Assembly (NCBI RefSeq): GCF_000215745.1
Contig: NC_015663.1
Span: 3,224,001 to 3,288,000, forward strand
DNA length: 64,000 nt
Direction of reading: 5' to 3'
DNA from: Klebsiella aerogenes KCTC 2190
Lineage (GTDB): Bacteria; Pseudomonadota; Gammaproteobacteria; Enterobacterales; Enterobacteriaceae
Made by a program: the position numbers and the translations under genes. The notes under the pieces are model-generated. The model saw nothing but the letters and a program-made list of their open reading frames with translations, made no database searches and had not been told where the DNA came from. Position 1 is the stretch's first letter, and every line of letters starts with the position of its first letter. This document shows positions 33,074 through 42,822 of the stretch, one piece after another.

Positions 33074-33101
33074 CCCCGCGGCCGGTCTGCGGGGTTTTTA
33101 T
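33074..33101 (+). terminator. Attenuator-like hairpin between serC and aroA
   Basis: A 6-bp GC stem CCCCGC/GCGGGG (33074-33079 with 33089-33094) followed by TTTTTATT. As serC and aroA are cotranscribed in E. coli, it is probably partial. Confidence 0.65.
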
Positions 33102-33126
33102 TCTGTTTTTTTGAGAGTCGAGTTTC

Positions 33127-34410
33127 ATGGAATCCCTGACGTTACAACCCATTGCGCGCGTTGATGGCACCGTAAACCTACCCGGGTCAAAAAGTGTTTC
33201 TAACCGCGCTTTGCTGCTGGCGGCATTAGCCCACGGCACCACCGTGCTGACCAATTTGCTGGACAGCGATGATGTTCGCCACATGCTTAATGCGCTTAAC
33301 GCCCTGGGAGTTCACTATACCCTGTCCGCCGATCGTACTCGCTGTGAAGTCACCGGCAACGGCGGTCCGCTTCAGGCCAGCGGCGCGCTGGAGTTGTTTC
33401 TCGGTAATGCTGGTACGGCGATGCGCCCACTGGCGGCGGCGTTGTGCCTCGGCGACAACGATATTGTGCTGACCGGCGAACCGCGAATGAAAGAGCGACC
33501 GATAGGCCACCTGGTCGATGCGTTACGCCAGGGGAGCGCGCAAATTGAGTATCTGGAGCAGGAAAACTATCCGCCTCTGCGCCTGCGCGGCGGTTTCAAC
33601 GGCGGCCAGGTGGAAGTCGATGGCAGCGTCTCCAGCCAGTTCCTTACCGCTTTACTGATGACTGCGCCGCTGGCGCCGCAGGACACGACGATCGCGATTA
33701 AAGGCGACCTGGTGTCCAAACCTTACATCGACATCACGCTGCACCTGATGAAAACCTTTGGCGTTGACGTTGAAAACCACAACTACCAGCGCTTTGTCGT
33801 ACGCGGCAAGCAACAGTATCAGTCGCCGGGCGACTATCTGGTGGAAGGTGATGCCTCTTCAGCCTCGTATTTCCTTGCTGCCGGCGCGATTAAAGGCGGT
33901 ACGGTAAAAGTGACCGGGATTGGCCGCAATAGCGTTCAGGGCGACATTCGCTTTGCCGATGTGCTGGAAAAAATGGGCGCGACAATTACCTGGGGCGACG
34001 ATTTCATCGCCTGTACCCGCGGTGAGCTGAATGCTGTCGATATGGATATGAACCATATCCCGGATGCTGCAATGACCATCGCCACTGCGGCGCTATTCGC
34101 GAAAGGCACCACGGTTCTACGCAATATTTACAACTGGCGGGTGAAAGAGACCGACCGCCTGTTCGCGATGGCCACTGAACTGCGTAAAGTGGGCGCCGAA
34201 GTAGAAGAGGGCGAAGATTATATTCGTATTACGCCGCCTGAGACGCTGAAATTTGCTGAAATCGGTACTTACAACGATCACCGCATGGCGATGTGCTTCT
34301 CGCTGGTGGCCTTATCGGCGACACCGGTCACTATCCTTGATCCGAAATGCACGGCGAAAACGTTCCCGGATTATTTCGAGCAGTTGGCGCGAATTAGTAC
34401 CCTCGCGTAA
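33127..34410 (+). CDS. aroA: EPSP synthase (3-phosphoshikimate 1-carboxyvinyltransferase)
   Basis: A 427-aa enzyme of the shikimate pathway joining shikimate-3-phosphate and phosphoenolpyruvate; it is the glyphosate target. Visible conserved segments are [10 protein letters not shown] (with the essential Lys), [10 protein letters not shown] and [11 protein letters not shown]. The GNAGTAMRP motif has the wild-type Gly, Thr and Pro, so the enzyme is expected to be of the glyphosate-sensitive class. The next E. coli gene, ycaL, is absent; cmk follows. Confidence 0.98.
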   Translation: MESLTLQPIARVDGTVNLPGSKSVSNRALLLAALAHGTTVLTNLLDSDDVRHMLNALNALGVHYTLSADRTRCEVTGNGGPLQASGALELFLGNAGTAMRPLAAALCLGDNDIVLTGEPRMKERPIGHLVDALRQGSAQIEYLEQENYPPLRLRGGFNGGQVEVDGSVSSQFLTALLMTAPLAPQDTTIAIKGDLVSKPYIDITLHLMKTFGVDVENHNYQRFVVRGKQQYQSPGDYLVEGDASSASYFLAAGAIKGGTVKVTGIGRNSVQGDIRFADVLEKMGATITWGDDFIACTRGELNAVDMDMNHIPDAAMTIATAALFAKGTTVLRNIYNWRVKETDRLFAMATELRKVGAEVEEGEDYIRITPPETLKFAEIGTYNDHRMAMCFSLVALSATPVTILDPKCTAKTFPDYFEQLARISTLA

Positions 34411-34448
34411 AGTCTGTTCTGTCCTTTAAGGTAAAGCTTTGTCATCTT

Positions 34449-34479
34449 GCGGGCTGGTATTCTGCCAGCCCGCTATAAT
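34449..34479 (+). terminator. aroA hairpin abutting a TATAAT box
   Basis: A perfect 9-bp stem GCGGGCTGG/CCAGCCCGC (34449-34457 with 34465-34473) is followed immediately by TATAAT (34474-34479). There is no U tract. The TATAAT could be a -10 for cmk-rpsA, although the matching -35 would fall inside the hairpin and is poor. Confidence 0.5.
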
Positions 34480-34603
34480 TGCGCAATTCTTCTACATTTA
34501 ATTTCTTCTATTCCGTAATTTGCAAGCAATGCTCACTTTCTGGCGCATTGATGCGTATAATGCGCGGCGTTTATATTCATGCGCCTTGCTGAAGGAGAAA
34601 AAG

Positions 34604-35287
34604 ATGACGGCAAATGTTCCGGTAATCACCATTGATGGACCTGGCGGTGCGGGTAAGGGCACGTTGTGCAAGGCAATGGCGGAAGCGCTTGGCTGGCATC
34701 TGCTGGATTCCGGGGCCATTTACCGCGTTCTTGCGCTGGCAGCCTTACATCATCACGTAGACGTCGAGTCAGAAGAGGCGCTGGTTCCGCTGGCAGCTCA
34801 TCTCGATGTGCGTTTTATTTCTACTGACGGCAACCTGGAAGTGGTGCTGGAAGGCGAGGATGTCAGCGCAGAGATCCGTACCCAGGAAGTGGCCAATACC
34901 GCCTCTAAGGTCGCGGCTTTCCCACGTGTACGTGAAGCGCTGCTGCGCCGTCAACGCGCCTTCCGCGAACTGCCTGGCCTGATTGCCGACGGCCGCGATA
35001 TGGGCACCGTCGTGTTCCCGGATGCGCCGGTTAAAATTTTCCTCGATGCGTCGGCGGAAGAACGTGCCCAGCGCCGCCTGCTACAGTTGCAGGAGAAGGG
35101 TTTTAGTGTTAACTTTGAACGTCTTTTGTCCGAGATAAAAGAGCGTGACGATCGCGATCGTAATCGTGCTGTGGCGCCGCTTGTCCCGGCCGCTGATGCA
35201 TTAGTTCTCGATTCCACTGAACTAAGCATTGAGCAAGTAATTGAAAAAGCGCTACAATATGCGCGCGAAAAACTGGCTATCGCTTAA
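34604..35287 (+). CDS. cmk: Cytidylate kinase
   Basis: A 227-aa nucleoside monophosphate kinase that phosphorylates CMP and dCMP. Its P-loop is GPGGAGKG (E. coli has GPSGAGKG). [12 protein letters not shown] and the [12 protein letters not shown] lid-side segment are conserved. The start at the ATG after GAAGGAG is chosen by homology; the frame is open 28 codons further upstream. It is followed by rpsA, whose promoters in E. coli lie partly inside cmk. Confidence 0.97.
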   Translation: MTANVPVITIDGPGGAGKGTLCKAMAEALGWHLLDSGAIYRVLALAALHHHVDVESEEALVPLAAHLDVRFISTDGNLEVVLEGEDVSAEIRTQEVANTASKVAAFPRVREALLRRQRAFRELPGLIADGRDMGTVVFPDAPVKIFLDASAEERAQRRLLQLQEKGFSVNFERLLSEIKERDDRDRNRAVAPLVPAADALVLDSTELSIEQVIEKALQYAREKLAIA

Positions 35288-35424
35288 CCGTTAACCGGCA
35301 AAGCGTTGCGAGCCTCCGAATTATAGCAGTACCCCCGCAGCAACGGAGTGTTAGCGGGTATGTTAAACAACCCCATCCGGCACGGAGCCAGGTGGACGTT
35401 AAATATGAAACCTGAAGATTAAAC
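35288..35424 (+). promoter_or_regulatory. rpsA leader, probable S1 autoregulatory region
   Basis: A 137-nt structured leader without a canonical Shine-Dalgarno just before the rpsA ATG. In E. coli S1 represses its own translation through this kind of folded leader. Here a five-codon frame, ATG AAA CCT GAA GAT TAA (35405-35422), ends 2 nt before the rpsA start. Confidence 0.6.
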
Positions 35425-37098
35425 ATGACTGAATCTTTTGCTCAACTATTTGAAGAATCCTTAAAAGAAATCGAAACCCGCCCGGGTTCCATCGTTCGTG
35501 GTGTTGTTGTTGCTATCGACAAAGATATCGTACTGGTTGACGCTGGTCTGAAATCTGAGTCCGCCATCCCGGCTGAGCAGTTCAAAAACGCCCAGGGCGA
35601 GCTGGAAATCCAGGTTGGTGACGAAGTTGACGTTGCTCTGGATGCAGTAGAAGACGGCTTCGGTGAAACCCTGCTGTCCCGTGAGAAAGCTAAACGTCAC
35701 GAAGCTTGGATCACGCTGGAAAAAGCTTACGAAGACGCTGAAACTGTAGTCGGTGTTATCAACGGCAAAGTTAAAGGTGGCTTCACTGTTGAGCTGAATG
35801 GTATTCGTGCGTTCCTGCCGGGCTCCCTGGTAGACGTTCGTCCGGTGCGCGACACGCTGCACCTGGAAGGCAAAGAGCTTGAATTCAAAGTCATCAAGCT
35901 GGACCAGAAACGTAACAACGTCGTTGTTTCTCGTCGTGCCGTTATCGAATCCGAAAACAGCGCAGAGCGCGATCAGCTGCTGGAAAACCTGCAGGAAGGC
36001 ATGGAAGTCAAAGGTATCGTTAAGAACCTTACTGACTACGGTGCATTCGTTGATCTGGGCGGCGTTGACGGCCTGCTGCACATCACCGATATGGCCTGGA
36101 AACGCGTTAAGCATCCGAGCGAAATCGTAAACGTTGGCGACGAAATCACTGTTAAAGTGCTGAAGTTCGACCGCGAGCGTACCCGTGTATCTCTGGGCCT
36201 GAAACAGCTGGGCGAAGATCCGTGGGTAGCTATCGCTAAGCGTTATCCGGAAGGTACCAAACTGACCGGTCGCGTGACCAACCTGACCGACTACGGCTGC
36301 TTCGTTGAAATCGAAGAAGGCGTTGAAGGCCTGGTTCACGTTTCCGAAATGGATTGGACCAACAAAAACATCCACCCGTCCAAAGTTGTTAACGTTGGCG
36401 ATGTAGTGGAAGTTATGGTTCTGGATATCGACGAAGAACGTCGTCGTATCTCCCTGGGTCTGAAGCAGTGCAAATCTAACCCATGGCAGCAGTTCGCGGA
36501 AACCCACAACAAGGGCGACCGTGTTGAAGGTAAAATCAAGTCTATCACTGACTTCGGTATCTTCATCGGCCTGGACGGCGGCATCGACGGCCTGGTTCAC
36601 CTGTCTGACATCTCCTGGAACGTTGCAGGCGAAGAAGCAGTTCGTGAATACAAAAAAGGCGACGAAATCGCTGCAGTTGTACTGCAGGTTGACGCAGAAC
36701 GTGAGCGTATCTCCCTGGGCGTTAAACAGCTGGCGGAAGATCCGTTCAACAACTACGTTGCTCTGAACAAGAAAGGCGCTATCGTAACCGGTAAAGTAAC
36801 TGCAGTTGACGCTAAAGGCGCAACCGTAGAACTGGCTGACGGCGTTGAAGGTTACCTGCGTGCTTCTGAAGCATCCCGTGACCGCGTTGAAGATGCAACT
36901 CTGGTTCTGAGCGTTGGCGACGAAGTTGAAGCTAAATTCACCGGCGTTGATCGTAAAAACCGCGCAATCAGCCTGTCTGTTCGTGCGAAAGACGAAGCTG
37001 ACGAGAAAGATGCAATCGCAACTGTTAACAAACAGGAAGATGCAAACTTCTCTAACAACGCAATGGCTGAAGCTTTCAAAGCAGCTAAAGGCGAGTAA
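35425..37098 (+). CDS. rpsA: 30S ribosomal protein S1
   Basis: A 557-aa protein, same length as in E. coli, built of six S1 OB-fold repeats at about 21-87, 105-171, 192-260, 277-347, 364-434 and 451-520. The typical segments ([49 protein letters not shown]) are easy to see. S1 brings mRNA to the 30S subunit and unfolds it. Codon use is extremely biased, as expected for very high expression. Confidence 0.99.
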   Translation: MTESFAQLFEESLKEIETRPGSIVRGVVVAIDKDIVLVDAGLKSESAIPAEQFKNAQGELEIQVGDEVDVALDAVEDGFGETLLSREKAKRHEAWITLEKAYEDAETVVGVINGKVKGGFTVELNGIRAFLPGSLVDVRPVRDTLHLEGKELEFKVIKLDQKRNNVVVSRRAVIESENSAERDQLLENLQEGMEVKGIVKNLTDYGAFVDLGGVDGLLHITDMAWKRVKHPSEIVNVGDEITVKVLKFDRERTRVSLGLKQLGEDPWVAIAKRYPEGTKLTGRVTNLTDYGCFVEIEEGVEGLVHVSEMDWTNKNIHPSKVVNVGDVVEVMVLDIDEERRRISLGLKQCKSNPWQQFAETHNKGDRVEGKIKSITDFGIFIGLDGGIDGLVHLSDISWNVAGEEAVREYKKGDEIAAVVLQVDAERERISLGVKQLAEDPFNNYVALNKKGAIVTGKVTAVDAKGATVELADGVEGYLRASEASRDRVEDATLVLSVGDEVEAKFTGVDRKNRAISLSVRAKDEADEKDAIATVNKQEDANFSNNAMAEAFKAAKGE

Positions 37099-37104
37099 TC
37101 TTAG

Positions 37105-37131
37105 TTATTCAGGCCACAACGGCCTGAATAA
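37105..37131 (+). terminator. Hairpin after rpsA
   Basis: A perfect 11-bp stem TTATTCAGGCC/GGCCTGAATAA (37105-37115 with 37121-37131, loop ACAAC), 7 nt after the rpsA stop. No U tract follows. Confidence 0.55.
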
Positions 37132-37143
37132 TGACGAGTTTAC

Positions 37144-37172
37144 TTGACAGATTGCAGGATTCGTCCTGTAAT
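37144..37172 (+). promoter_or_regulatory. ihfB promoter
   Basis: Consensus TTGACA (37144-37149), a 17-nt spacer and TGTAAT (37167-37172, 5/6). The predicted start is near 37179, giving a leader of about 70 nt. Confidence 0.8.
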
Positions 37173-37180
37173 CAAGCACA

Positions 37181-37207
37181 AAGGGCGGCTACGGCCGCCC
37201 TTGTTTA
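37181..37207 (+). terminator. Hairpin at the start of the ihfB leader
   Basis: A 9-bp GC-rich stem AAGGGCGGC/GCCGCCCTT (37181-37189 with 37194-37202, loop TACG) followed by GTTT. It lies immediately downstream of the predicted ihfB start site. It may terminate rpsA transcripts, attenuate ihfB, or protect the ihfB 5' end. Confidence 0.6.
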
Positions 37208-37248
37208 AGCTGTAAGCTAACTTTGCCTTGAAGGAAACCGGAGGAAAA

Positions 37249-37536
37249 ATGACCAAGTCAGAATTGATAGAAAGACTTGCCAGCCAGCAATCTCATATCC
37301 CGGCGAAAGCGGTGGAAGATGCTGTTAAAGAAATGCTGGAGCATATGGCCTCAACGCTTGCTCAAGGTGAGCGCATTGAAATCCGCGGTTTCGGCAGCTT
37401 CTCTCTGCACTATCGAGCACCTCGCACCGGGCGTAACCCGAAGACTGGCGATAAAGTGGAACTGGAAGGTAAATACGTTCCTCACTTTAAGCCCGGGAAA
37501 GAACTACGCGACCGCGCCAATATTTACGAAGAGTAA
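37249..37536 (+). CDS. ihfB: Integration host factor subunit beta
   Basis: A 95-aa HU-family protein (E. coli 94 aa), identical to E. coli over most of its length but ending NIYEE rather than NIYG. The beta arm segment [12 protein letters not shown] carries the proline that intercalates into DNA. With IHF-alpha it bends DNA at specific sites in replication, recombination and transcription. The start at the ATG after CGGAGG is set by homology; the frame is open seven codons upstream. Confidence 0.98.
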   Translation: MTKSELIERLASQQSHIPAKAVEDAVKEMLEHMASTLAQGERIEIRGFGSFSLHYRAPRTGRNPKTGDKVELEGKYVPHFKPGKELRDRANIYEE

Positions 37537-37570
37537 GTTTTTCCGCATCAGGCAAAGACTTACTTAATAA

Positions 37571-37595
37571 AAAAGCACCTGAGGGTGCTTTTTTT
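37571..37595 (+). terminator. ihfB terminator
   Basis: A stem AAAAGCACC/GGTGCTTTT (37571-37579 with 37584-37592, loop TGAG) running into a T tract. Confidence 0.9.
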
Positions 37596-37741
37596 ATGTC
37601 TGTTTTTCGCGTCCGCTCGCAAAACTTTTGTTACCTGATAGCAAGCGCCAACATTTCCCGGATAGCGCGACGCAACGCCATTCTTTTATGCATGATCACG
37701 GTGGCGAATTGTCTGACACTCCCCGATAACAGGGAGGTGTT

Positions 37742-39997
37742 ATGCGATTACCACATCTGGCAGGCTGCGCCATAATCGGAATTTCGCCGCTGCTTTGGCT
37801 ACCGGCGCTACCGAATATGCTAAGCGTCTGGTGCTTGATTGGCGCTGCGCTAATCATTGCAACGCTGCGCAAACCTTGCACAACGTATGCCGCATTGACG
37901 TTGCTATTTTTCGTATGGGGAATATTACATGCCCGGCAAGCGCTGTGGCCCACTGAGCATATTCCCGGACGCAACCGACAGGCCATTATTGAGCTGGTAG
38001 GCGGTGATGGCCTGACGAGCTGGCAAGGTAAGATAATTCGTCTTGAGGGTCGGCGTTTATATCCTGCGGTTGGGATTACCCTCTACGGCAGCGAACTGCC
38101 TGAAGCAGGCTGCGTTGGGCAGCGCTGGCTGATGACCATCCGCGCTCGTCCGGTACATGGACAGTTAAATGAGGGCGGCTTCGATAGCCAGCGCTACGCT
38201 CTGGCACAGCATCGCCCGCTTAGCGGACGTTTTCTAAATGCCTCATCGCTTGATTCACGTTGCAGCTTCCGGGCTCGCTATCTGGCCTCGTTAAACCGCA
38301 CACTCGCTAAGTATCCATGGAAAACGGTGATGCTGGGGCTGGGAATGGGGGAGCGCCTGGCAGTTGCGGATGAGATAAAAAGATTAATGCAGGAGACGGG
38401 AACCTCCCATTTAATGGCTATCTCCGGCCTGCATATTGCGCTGGGGGCGTCGCTTGGCTGGTTGCTGGTTCGTGGAATACAGTTCTTTCTTCCGTGCCGC
38501 TGGATAGGCTGGCGGATACCGCTGCTTGTCGGGTTAGGCTGCGCGCTGTTTTACGCCTGGCTTACCGGCATGCAACCCCCGGCGCTGCGTACCTGTGCGG
38601 CCTTAAGCGCAGGATGTCTGTTAAGGCTACAGGCCAGGCGTTGGTCGCCGTGGCAAATCTTTTGCTGTTGTATTGCGGCAATACTGTTGGCTGATCCGCT
38701 GGCGATGATTTCAGAAAGCCTGTGGTTATCGGTGTTTGCGGTTGCTGCGTTGATTTTCTGGTATCAGCTTGCGCCGCTTCGCCGGCTCCGCTGTCGTTCA
38801 CCGTGGCGGCAACTGTTGGCGCTGGGCCACCTGCAATGCGGCCTGATGTTACTGCTGGCGCCGCTGCAGATAGGGCTTTTTCATGGGATTAGCCTGACTT
38901 CATTGATAGCAAACCTGGTTGCCGTTCCGCTGGTGACATTTCTGATAGTCCCGCTGATTTTAGCGGCGATGCTACTGCATCTAAGCGGCCCGGTGTTGCT
39001 TGAAATGGCGTTATGGCAACTCGCCGATCGTCTGCTGGCAATATTATTCTGGTTCTTACGCCATTTGCCTGCCGGATGGTTATCGCTTGACGAACGGTGG
39101 TTGGCGATCAGTGTACTACCGTGGCTGGCGCTCCTGGCATGGCGTTTTCAGGCCTGGCGTCAGATGCCGTTACTCTGTATGAGCGGCGTGGCGCTACTCA
39201 GTTGGCCCTTCTGGCGCACCGCGACGCCAGGCGAGTGGAGAGTGACGATGTTGGATGTCGGACAAGGGTTAGCGATAGTCATTGAGCGTCAAGGGGCGGC
39301 AATGCTGTACGATACCGGCCCCGCCTGGCCGGGAGGCGATAGCGGCCAGCGACTCATCGTGCCCTGGTTGCGCTGGCGCGGTCTCCATCCGGAAGGGGTC
39401 ATCCTGAGCCACGAACATCTTGATCATCGCGGTGGTCTGAATGCGCTCATTAAGGCGTGGCCGCATCTCGTGATTCGCAGTCCGCTTAAGCTGCGTGGAC
39501 ATCTACCCTGCCACAGAGGAGAAACCTGGCGCTGGCGAGGGCTTCGATTTCAGGCGCTTTGGCCGTTGCCTGCGGGTGAGCATAAAGGAAACAATGGTTC
39601 CTGTGTGGTTAGGGTCGATGACGGCAAGCGCAGCGTTTTACTTACCGGTGATATCGAAATTCCGGCCGAACAGAAAATGATGAGTCATTACTGGCAGCAT
39701 CTTACGTCTACACTTATTCAGGTTCCGCACCACGGTAGTAATACATCATCCAGTCTGACATTACTGCAGCGGGTAGGAGGAGAGGCGGCCATCGCATCGG
39801 CAGCGCGGTACAATGCCTGGAAGATGCCTTCCAGTAAGGTCGTGCAGCGTTATCGCCAACAGGGGTATCTGTGGTTTGATACTCCGCACTCAGGGCAAAT
39901 TACGCTTATTTTTTCTCCAGATGGTTGGCAAATCCAGAGCTTACGGGATCAACTTTTACCTCGTTGGTATCATCAGTGGTTTGGCGCAGAGGCGTAG
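37742..39997 (+). CDS. ycaI: ComEC/Rec2-family DNA internalisation protein (YcaI)
   Basis: A 751-aa polytopic membrane protein. The N-terminal third has membrane helices and an OB-like periplasmic domain (about 60-170). The central competence domain follows (ETGTSHLMAISGLHIALG, typical of ComEC). The C-terminal metallo-beta-lactamase-like domain has the HEHLDH motif and LLTGDIE. In competent bacteria ComEC forms the inner-membrane channel for DNA uptake; in enterobacteria its role is less clear, though it is intact here. A strong GGGAGGTG site supports the start. It is followed after 45 nt by msbA. Confidence 0.93.
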   Translation: MRLPHLAGCAIIGISPLLWLPALPNMLSVWCLIGAALIIATLRKPCTTYAALTLLFFVWGILHARQALWPTEHIPGRNRQAIIELVGGDGLTSWQGKIIRLEGRRLYPAVGITLYGSELPEAGCVGQRWLMTIRARPVHGQLNEGGFDSQRYALAQHRPLSGRFLNASSLDSRCSFRARYLASLNRTLAKYPWKTVMLGLGMGERLAVADEIKRLMQETGTSHLMAISGLHIALGASLGWLLVRGIQFFLPCRWIGWRIPLLVGLGCALFYAWLTGMQPPALRTCAALSAGCLLRLQARRWSPWQIFCCCIAAILLADPLAMISESLWLSVFAVAALIFWYQLAPLRRLRCRSPWRQLLALGHLQCGLMLLLAPLQIGLFHGISLTSLIANLVAVPLVTFLIVPLILAAMLLHLSGPVLLEMALWQLADRLLAILFWFLRHLPAGWLSLDERWLAISVLPWLALLAWRFQAWRQMPLLCMSGVALLSWPFWRTATPGEWRVTMLDVGQGLAIVIERQGAAMLYDTGPAWPGGDSGQRLIVPWLRWRGLHPEGVILSHEHLDHRGGLNALIKAWPHLVIRSPLKLRGHLPCHRGETWRWRGLRFQALWPLPAGEHKGNNGSCVVRVDDGKRSVLLTGDIEIPAEQKMMSHYWQHLTSTLIQVPHHGSNTSSSLTLLQRVGGEAAIASAARYNAWKMPSSKVVQRYRQQGYLWFDTPHSGQITLIFSPDGWQIQSLRDQLLPRWYHQWFGAEA

Positions 39998-40042
39998 AAC
40001 GGGTAGAATATGCGGCTATTTCAACATAAGCTGGTTTATTGA

Positions 40043-41791
40043 ATGCAGAACGATAAAGATCTCTCCACGTGGCAGACCTTCCGCCGACTTTGGCCGATGA
40101 TAGCGCCGTTTAAAGCCGGGCTAATCGTAGCGGCCGTGGCGTTGGTGCTTAACGCGGCAAGTGATACCTTCATGTTATCGCTTCTTAAACCGTTATTGGA
40201 TGATGGTTTTGGTAAAACGGATCGCTCAGTGCTGTTATGGATGCCGCTGGTGGTGATCGGTTTGATGGTGCTTCGCGGCATCAGTAGCTATATCTCGAGC
40301 TACTGTATCTCCTGGGTTTCCGGCAAAGTGGTAATGACGATGCGTCGCCGCCTGTTCGGTCATATGATGGGCATGCCCGTCGCCTTCTTCGACAAACAGT
40401 CCACCGGGACGTTGCTGTCGCGTATCACTTACGACTCCGAACAGGTTGCTTCATCTTCCTCCAGCGCGTTGATAACCGTAGTGCGTGAAGGGGCCTCAAT
40501 TATTGGCCTGTTCGCCATGATGTTCTATTACAGCTGGCAATTGTCGCTGATTCTTATCGTGCTGGCGCCGATTGTGTCAGTCGCGATTCGGGTGGTTTCG
40601 AAGCGTTTTCGTAATATCAGTAAGAATATGCAGAACACCATGGGGCAGGTGACCACCAGCGCGGAACAGATGCTCAAAGGGCATAAAGAAGTGCTGATGT
40701 TCGGCGGTCAGGAAGTCGAAACCAAGCGTTTTGACAAGGTCAGTAATAAGATGCGCCTGCAGGGGATGAAAATGGTCTCCGCGTCCTCTATCTCCGACCC
40801 GGTCATTCAGCTGATTGCCTCTCTGGCTCTGGCCTTTGTGCTTTATGCGGCGAGCTTCCCAAGCGTCATGGAAACCCTGACCGCCGGTACCATCACCGTG
40901 GTCTTTTCTTCGATGATCGCGCTAATGCGTCCGCTGAAATCCCTGACTAACGTCAACGCGCAGTTCCAGCGTGGGATGGCGGCATGTCAGACGCTGTTCT
41001 CCATTCTGGATTCCGAGCAGGAGAAAGATGAAGGCACGCGCGTGATTGAGCGCGCCAAAGGTAACCTGGAGTTCCACAACGTCACCTTTAGCTATCCTGG
41101 TCGCGAAGTTGCCGCGCTGCGTAACATTAATCTGAGCATTCCGGAGGGAAAAACCGTTGCGCTGGTAGGGCGTTCCGGCTCAGGTAAATCCACCATCGCC
41201 AGCCTGATTACCCGTTTTTACGATGTTGACGAGGGGCAAATTCTGCTGGATGGCCACGATCTGCGCGAGTACAAACTGAGCTCGTTGCGCGATCAGGTGG
41301 CGTTGGTTTCGCAAAATGTGCATCTGTTTAATGACACCGTCGCTAATAACATCGCCTATGCGCGTACCGAAGAGTACACCCGTGAGCAAATTGAAGAAGC
41401 GGCGCGTATGGCCTATGCGATGGACTTTATCAACAAGATGGATAACGGTCTGGACACGATTATCGGCGAGAATGGCGTCATGCTCTCCGGCGGTCAACGT
41501 CAGCGTATCGCTATTGCGCGTGCGCTGCTGCGCAACAGCCCTATCCTGATCCTCGATGAAGCCACCTCGGCGCTGGATACCGAGTCGGAACGTGCGATTC
41601 AGGCGGCACTGGATGAACTGCAGAAAAACCGCACTTCACTGGTTATCGCCCACCGCCTGTCAACTATCGAACAGGCTGACGAAATCGTGGTGGTAGAAGA
41701 TGGCCGCATTGTTGAACGCGGTAGCCATCTGGATCTGCTGGAACATAAAGGCGTTTACGCGCAGCTACACAAGATGCAATTCGGTCAATGA
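40043..41791 (+). CDS. msbA: MsbA, lipid A-core flippase (ABC transporter)
   Basis: A 582-aa ABC half-transporter, same length as in E. coli; the homodimer flips lipid A-core across the inner membrane. Six membrane helices occupy the first ~320 residues. The ATPase domain has Walker A GRSGSGKS, signature LSGGQ and Walker [13 protein letters not shown]. It is essential in E. coli. lpxK overlaps its stop by 4 nt (ATGA), so the pair is translationally coupled. Confidence 0.98.
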   Translation: MQNDKDLSTWQTFRRLWPMIAPFKAGLIVAAVALVLNAASDTFMLSLLKPLLDDGFGKTDRSVLLWMPLVVIGLMVLRGISSYISSYCISWVSGKVVMTMRRRLFGHMMGMPVAFFDKQSTGTLLSRITYDSEQVASSSSSALITVVREGASIIGLFAMMFYYSWQLSLILIVLAPIVSVAIRVVSKRFRNISKNMQNTMGQVTTSAEQMLKGHKEVLMFGGQEVETKRFDKVSNKMRLQGMKMVSASSISDPVIQLIASLALAFVLYAASFPSVMETLTAGTITVVFSSMIALMRPLKSLTNVNAQFQRGMAACQTLFSILDSEQEKDEGTRVIERAKGNLEFHNVTFSYPGREVAALRNINLSIPEGKTVALVGRSGSGKSTIASLITRFYDVDEGQILLDGHDLREYKLSSLRDQVALVSQNVHLFNDTVANNIAYARTEEYTREQIEEAARMAYAMDFINKMDNGLDTIIGENGVMLSGGQRQRIAIARALLRNSPILILDEATSALDTESERAIQAALDELQKNRTSLVIAHRLSTIEQADEIVVVEDGRIVERGSHLDLLEHKGVYAQLHKMQFGQ

Positions 41792-42768
41792 TAGCGCGCA
41801 TCTGGTCCGGCGAATCGCCGCTCTGGCGGCTATTGCTGCCGCTCTCCTGGCTGTATGGCCTGGTGAGCGCTTTCATTCGCCTTAGCTATAAGCTGGGGTG
41901 GAAAAAAGCCTGGCGCGCGCCGGTGCCGGTAGTCGTGGTCGGTAACCTGACCGCCGGCGGCAACGGTAAAACGCCGGTGGTGGTGTGGTTGGTGGAGCAA
42001 CTACAGCAGCGCGGTATTCGCGTCGGCGTGGTGTCTCGCGGTTACGGCGGCAAAGCCGACAGCTATCCGTTGGTTCTGGATGACGCGACCAGTACGGCGC
42101 AGGCGGGCGATGAACCGGTGTTGATTCATCAGCGTACCGGCGCGCCGGTAGCGGTTTCTCCGCTGCGAAGTGAGGCGGTAAAAGCGTTATTAGCCGCTCA
42201 CGATTTACAAATTATCGTCACCGATGACGGTCTGCAGCACTATAAGCTGGCGCGGGATGTAGAAATTGTCGTGATTGACGGTGTACGCCGCTTTGGCAAC
42301 GGCTGGTGGCTGCCGGCCGGGCCGATGCGCGAGCGCGCATCCCGTTTGCAAAGCGTCGATGCCGTTATCGTCAACGGCGGGGTCGCCCGCCCGGGTGAAA
42401 TTCCGATGCAGTTGCGTCCCGGCATGGCGGTGAACCTGCTTACCGGCGAGCGTCGCGATGTTGCGACCCTCGATAACGTAGTAGCGATGGCCGGCATTGG
42501 CCATCCGCCGCGCTTTTTCGCGACGCTAGAAAACTGCGGCGTGCGGCCGGTGAAAACCGTGGCGCTGGCGGATCATCAGGCGCTGAGTCAAAGCGCTGTC
42601 GCCGCATTGGTAACCCCGTCGCAGACGTTGTTGATGACCGAGAAAGACGCGGTAAAATGCCGTGAATTCGCCGCCGCTAACTGGTGGTATCTGCCGGTTG
42701 ACGCCATAATGACCGATGATCGCGCACAGCGGTTGCTCGCGGACTTAGTGACGCTGGCGCAACGTTAA
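41788..42768 (+). CDS. lpxK: LpxK, tetraacyldisaccharide 4'-kinase
   Basis: A 326-aa inner-membrane-associated kinase (E. coli 328) that phosphorylates the 4' position of the lipid A precursor to give lipid IVA. The P-loop is in [12 protein letters not shown] near residue 50-60, preceded by an N-terminal hydrophobic helix. It is coupled to msbA, which exports the product made further down the pathway. Confidence 0.97.
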   Translation: MIARIWSGESPLWRLLLPLSWLYGLVSAFIRLSYKLGWKKAWRAPVPVVVVGNLTAGGNGKTPVVVWLVEQLQQRGIRVGVVSRGYGGKADSYPLVLDDATSTAQAGDEPVLIHQRTGAPVAVSPLRSEAVKALLAAHDLQIIVTDDGLQHYKLARDVEIVVIDGVRRFGNGWWLPAGPMRERASRLQSVDAVIVNGGVARPGEIPMQLRPGMAVNLLTGERRDVATLDNVVAMAGIGHPPRFFATLENCGVRPVKTVALADHQALSQSAVAALVTPSQTLLMTEKDAVKCREFAAANWWYLPVDAIMTDDRAQRLLADLVTLAQR

Positions 42769-42822
42769 CCTGCGTGCTGGCTTTGCTCGCCGCTGTGCTT
42801 GAATCCCCTACGGAGAACCTGC

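Noticed and set aside
37742..39997. comEC as evidence of natural competence in this strain
   Set aside because: The gene is present in most enterobacteria; no other competence genes are visible, so it is not informative alone.
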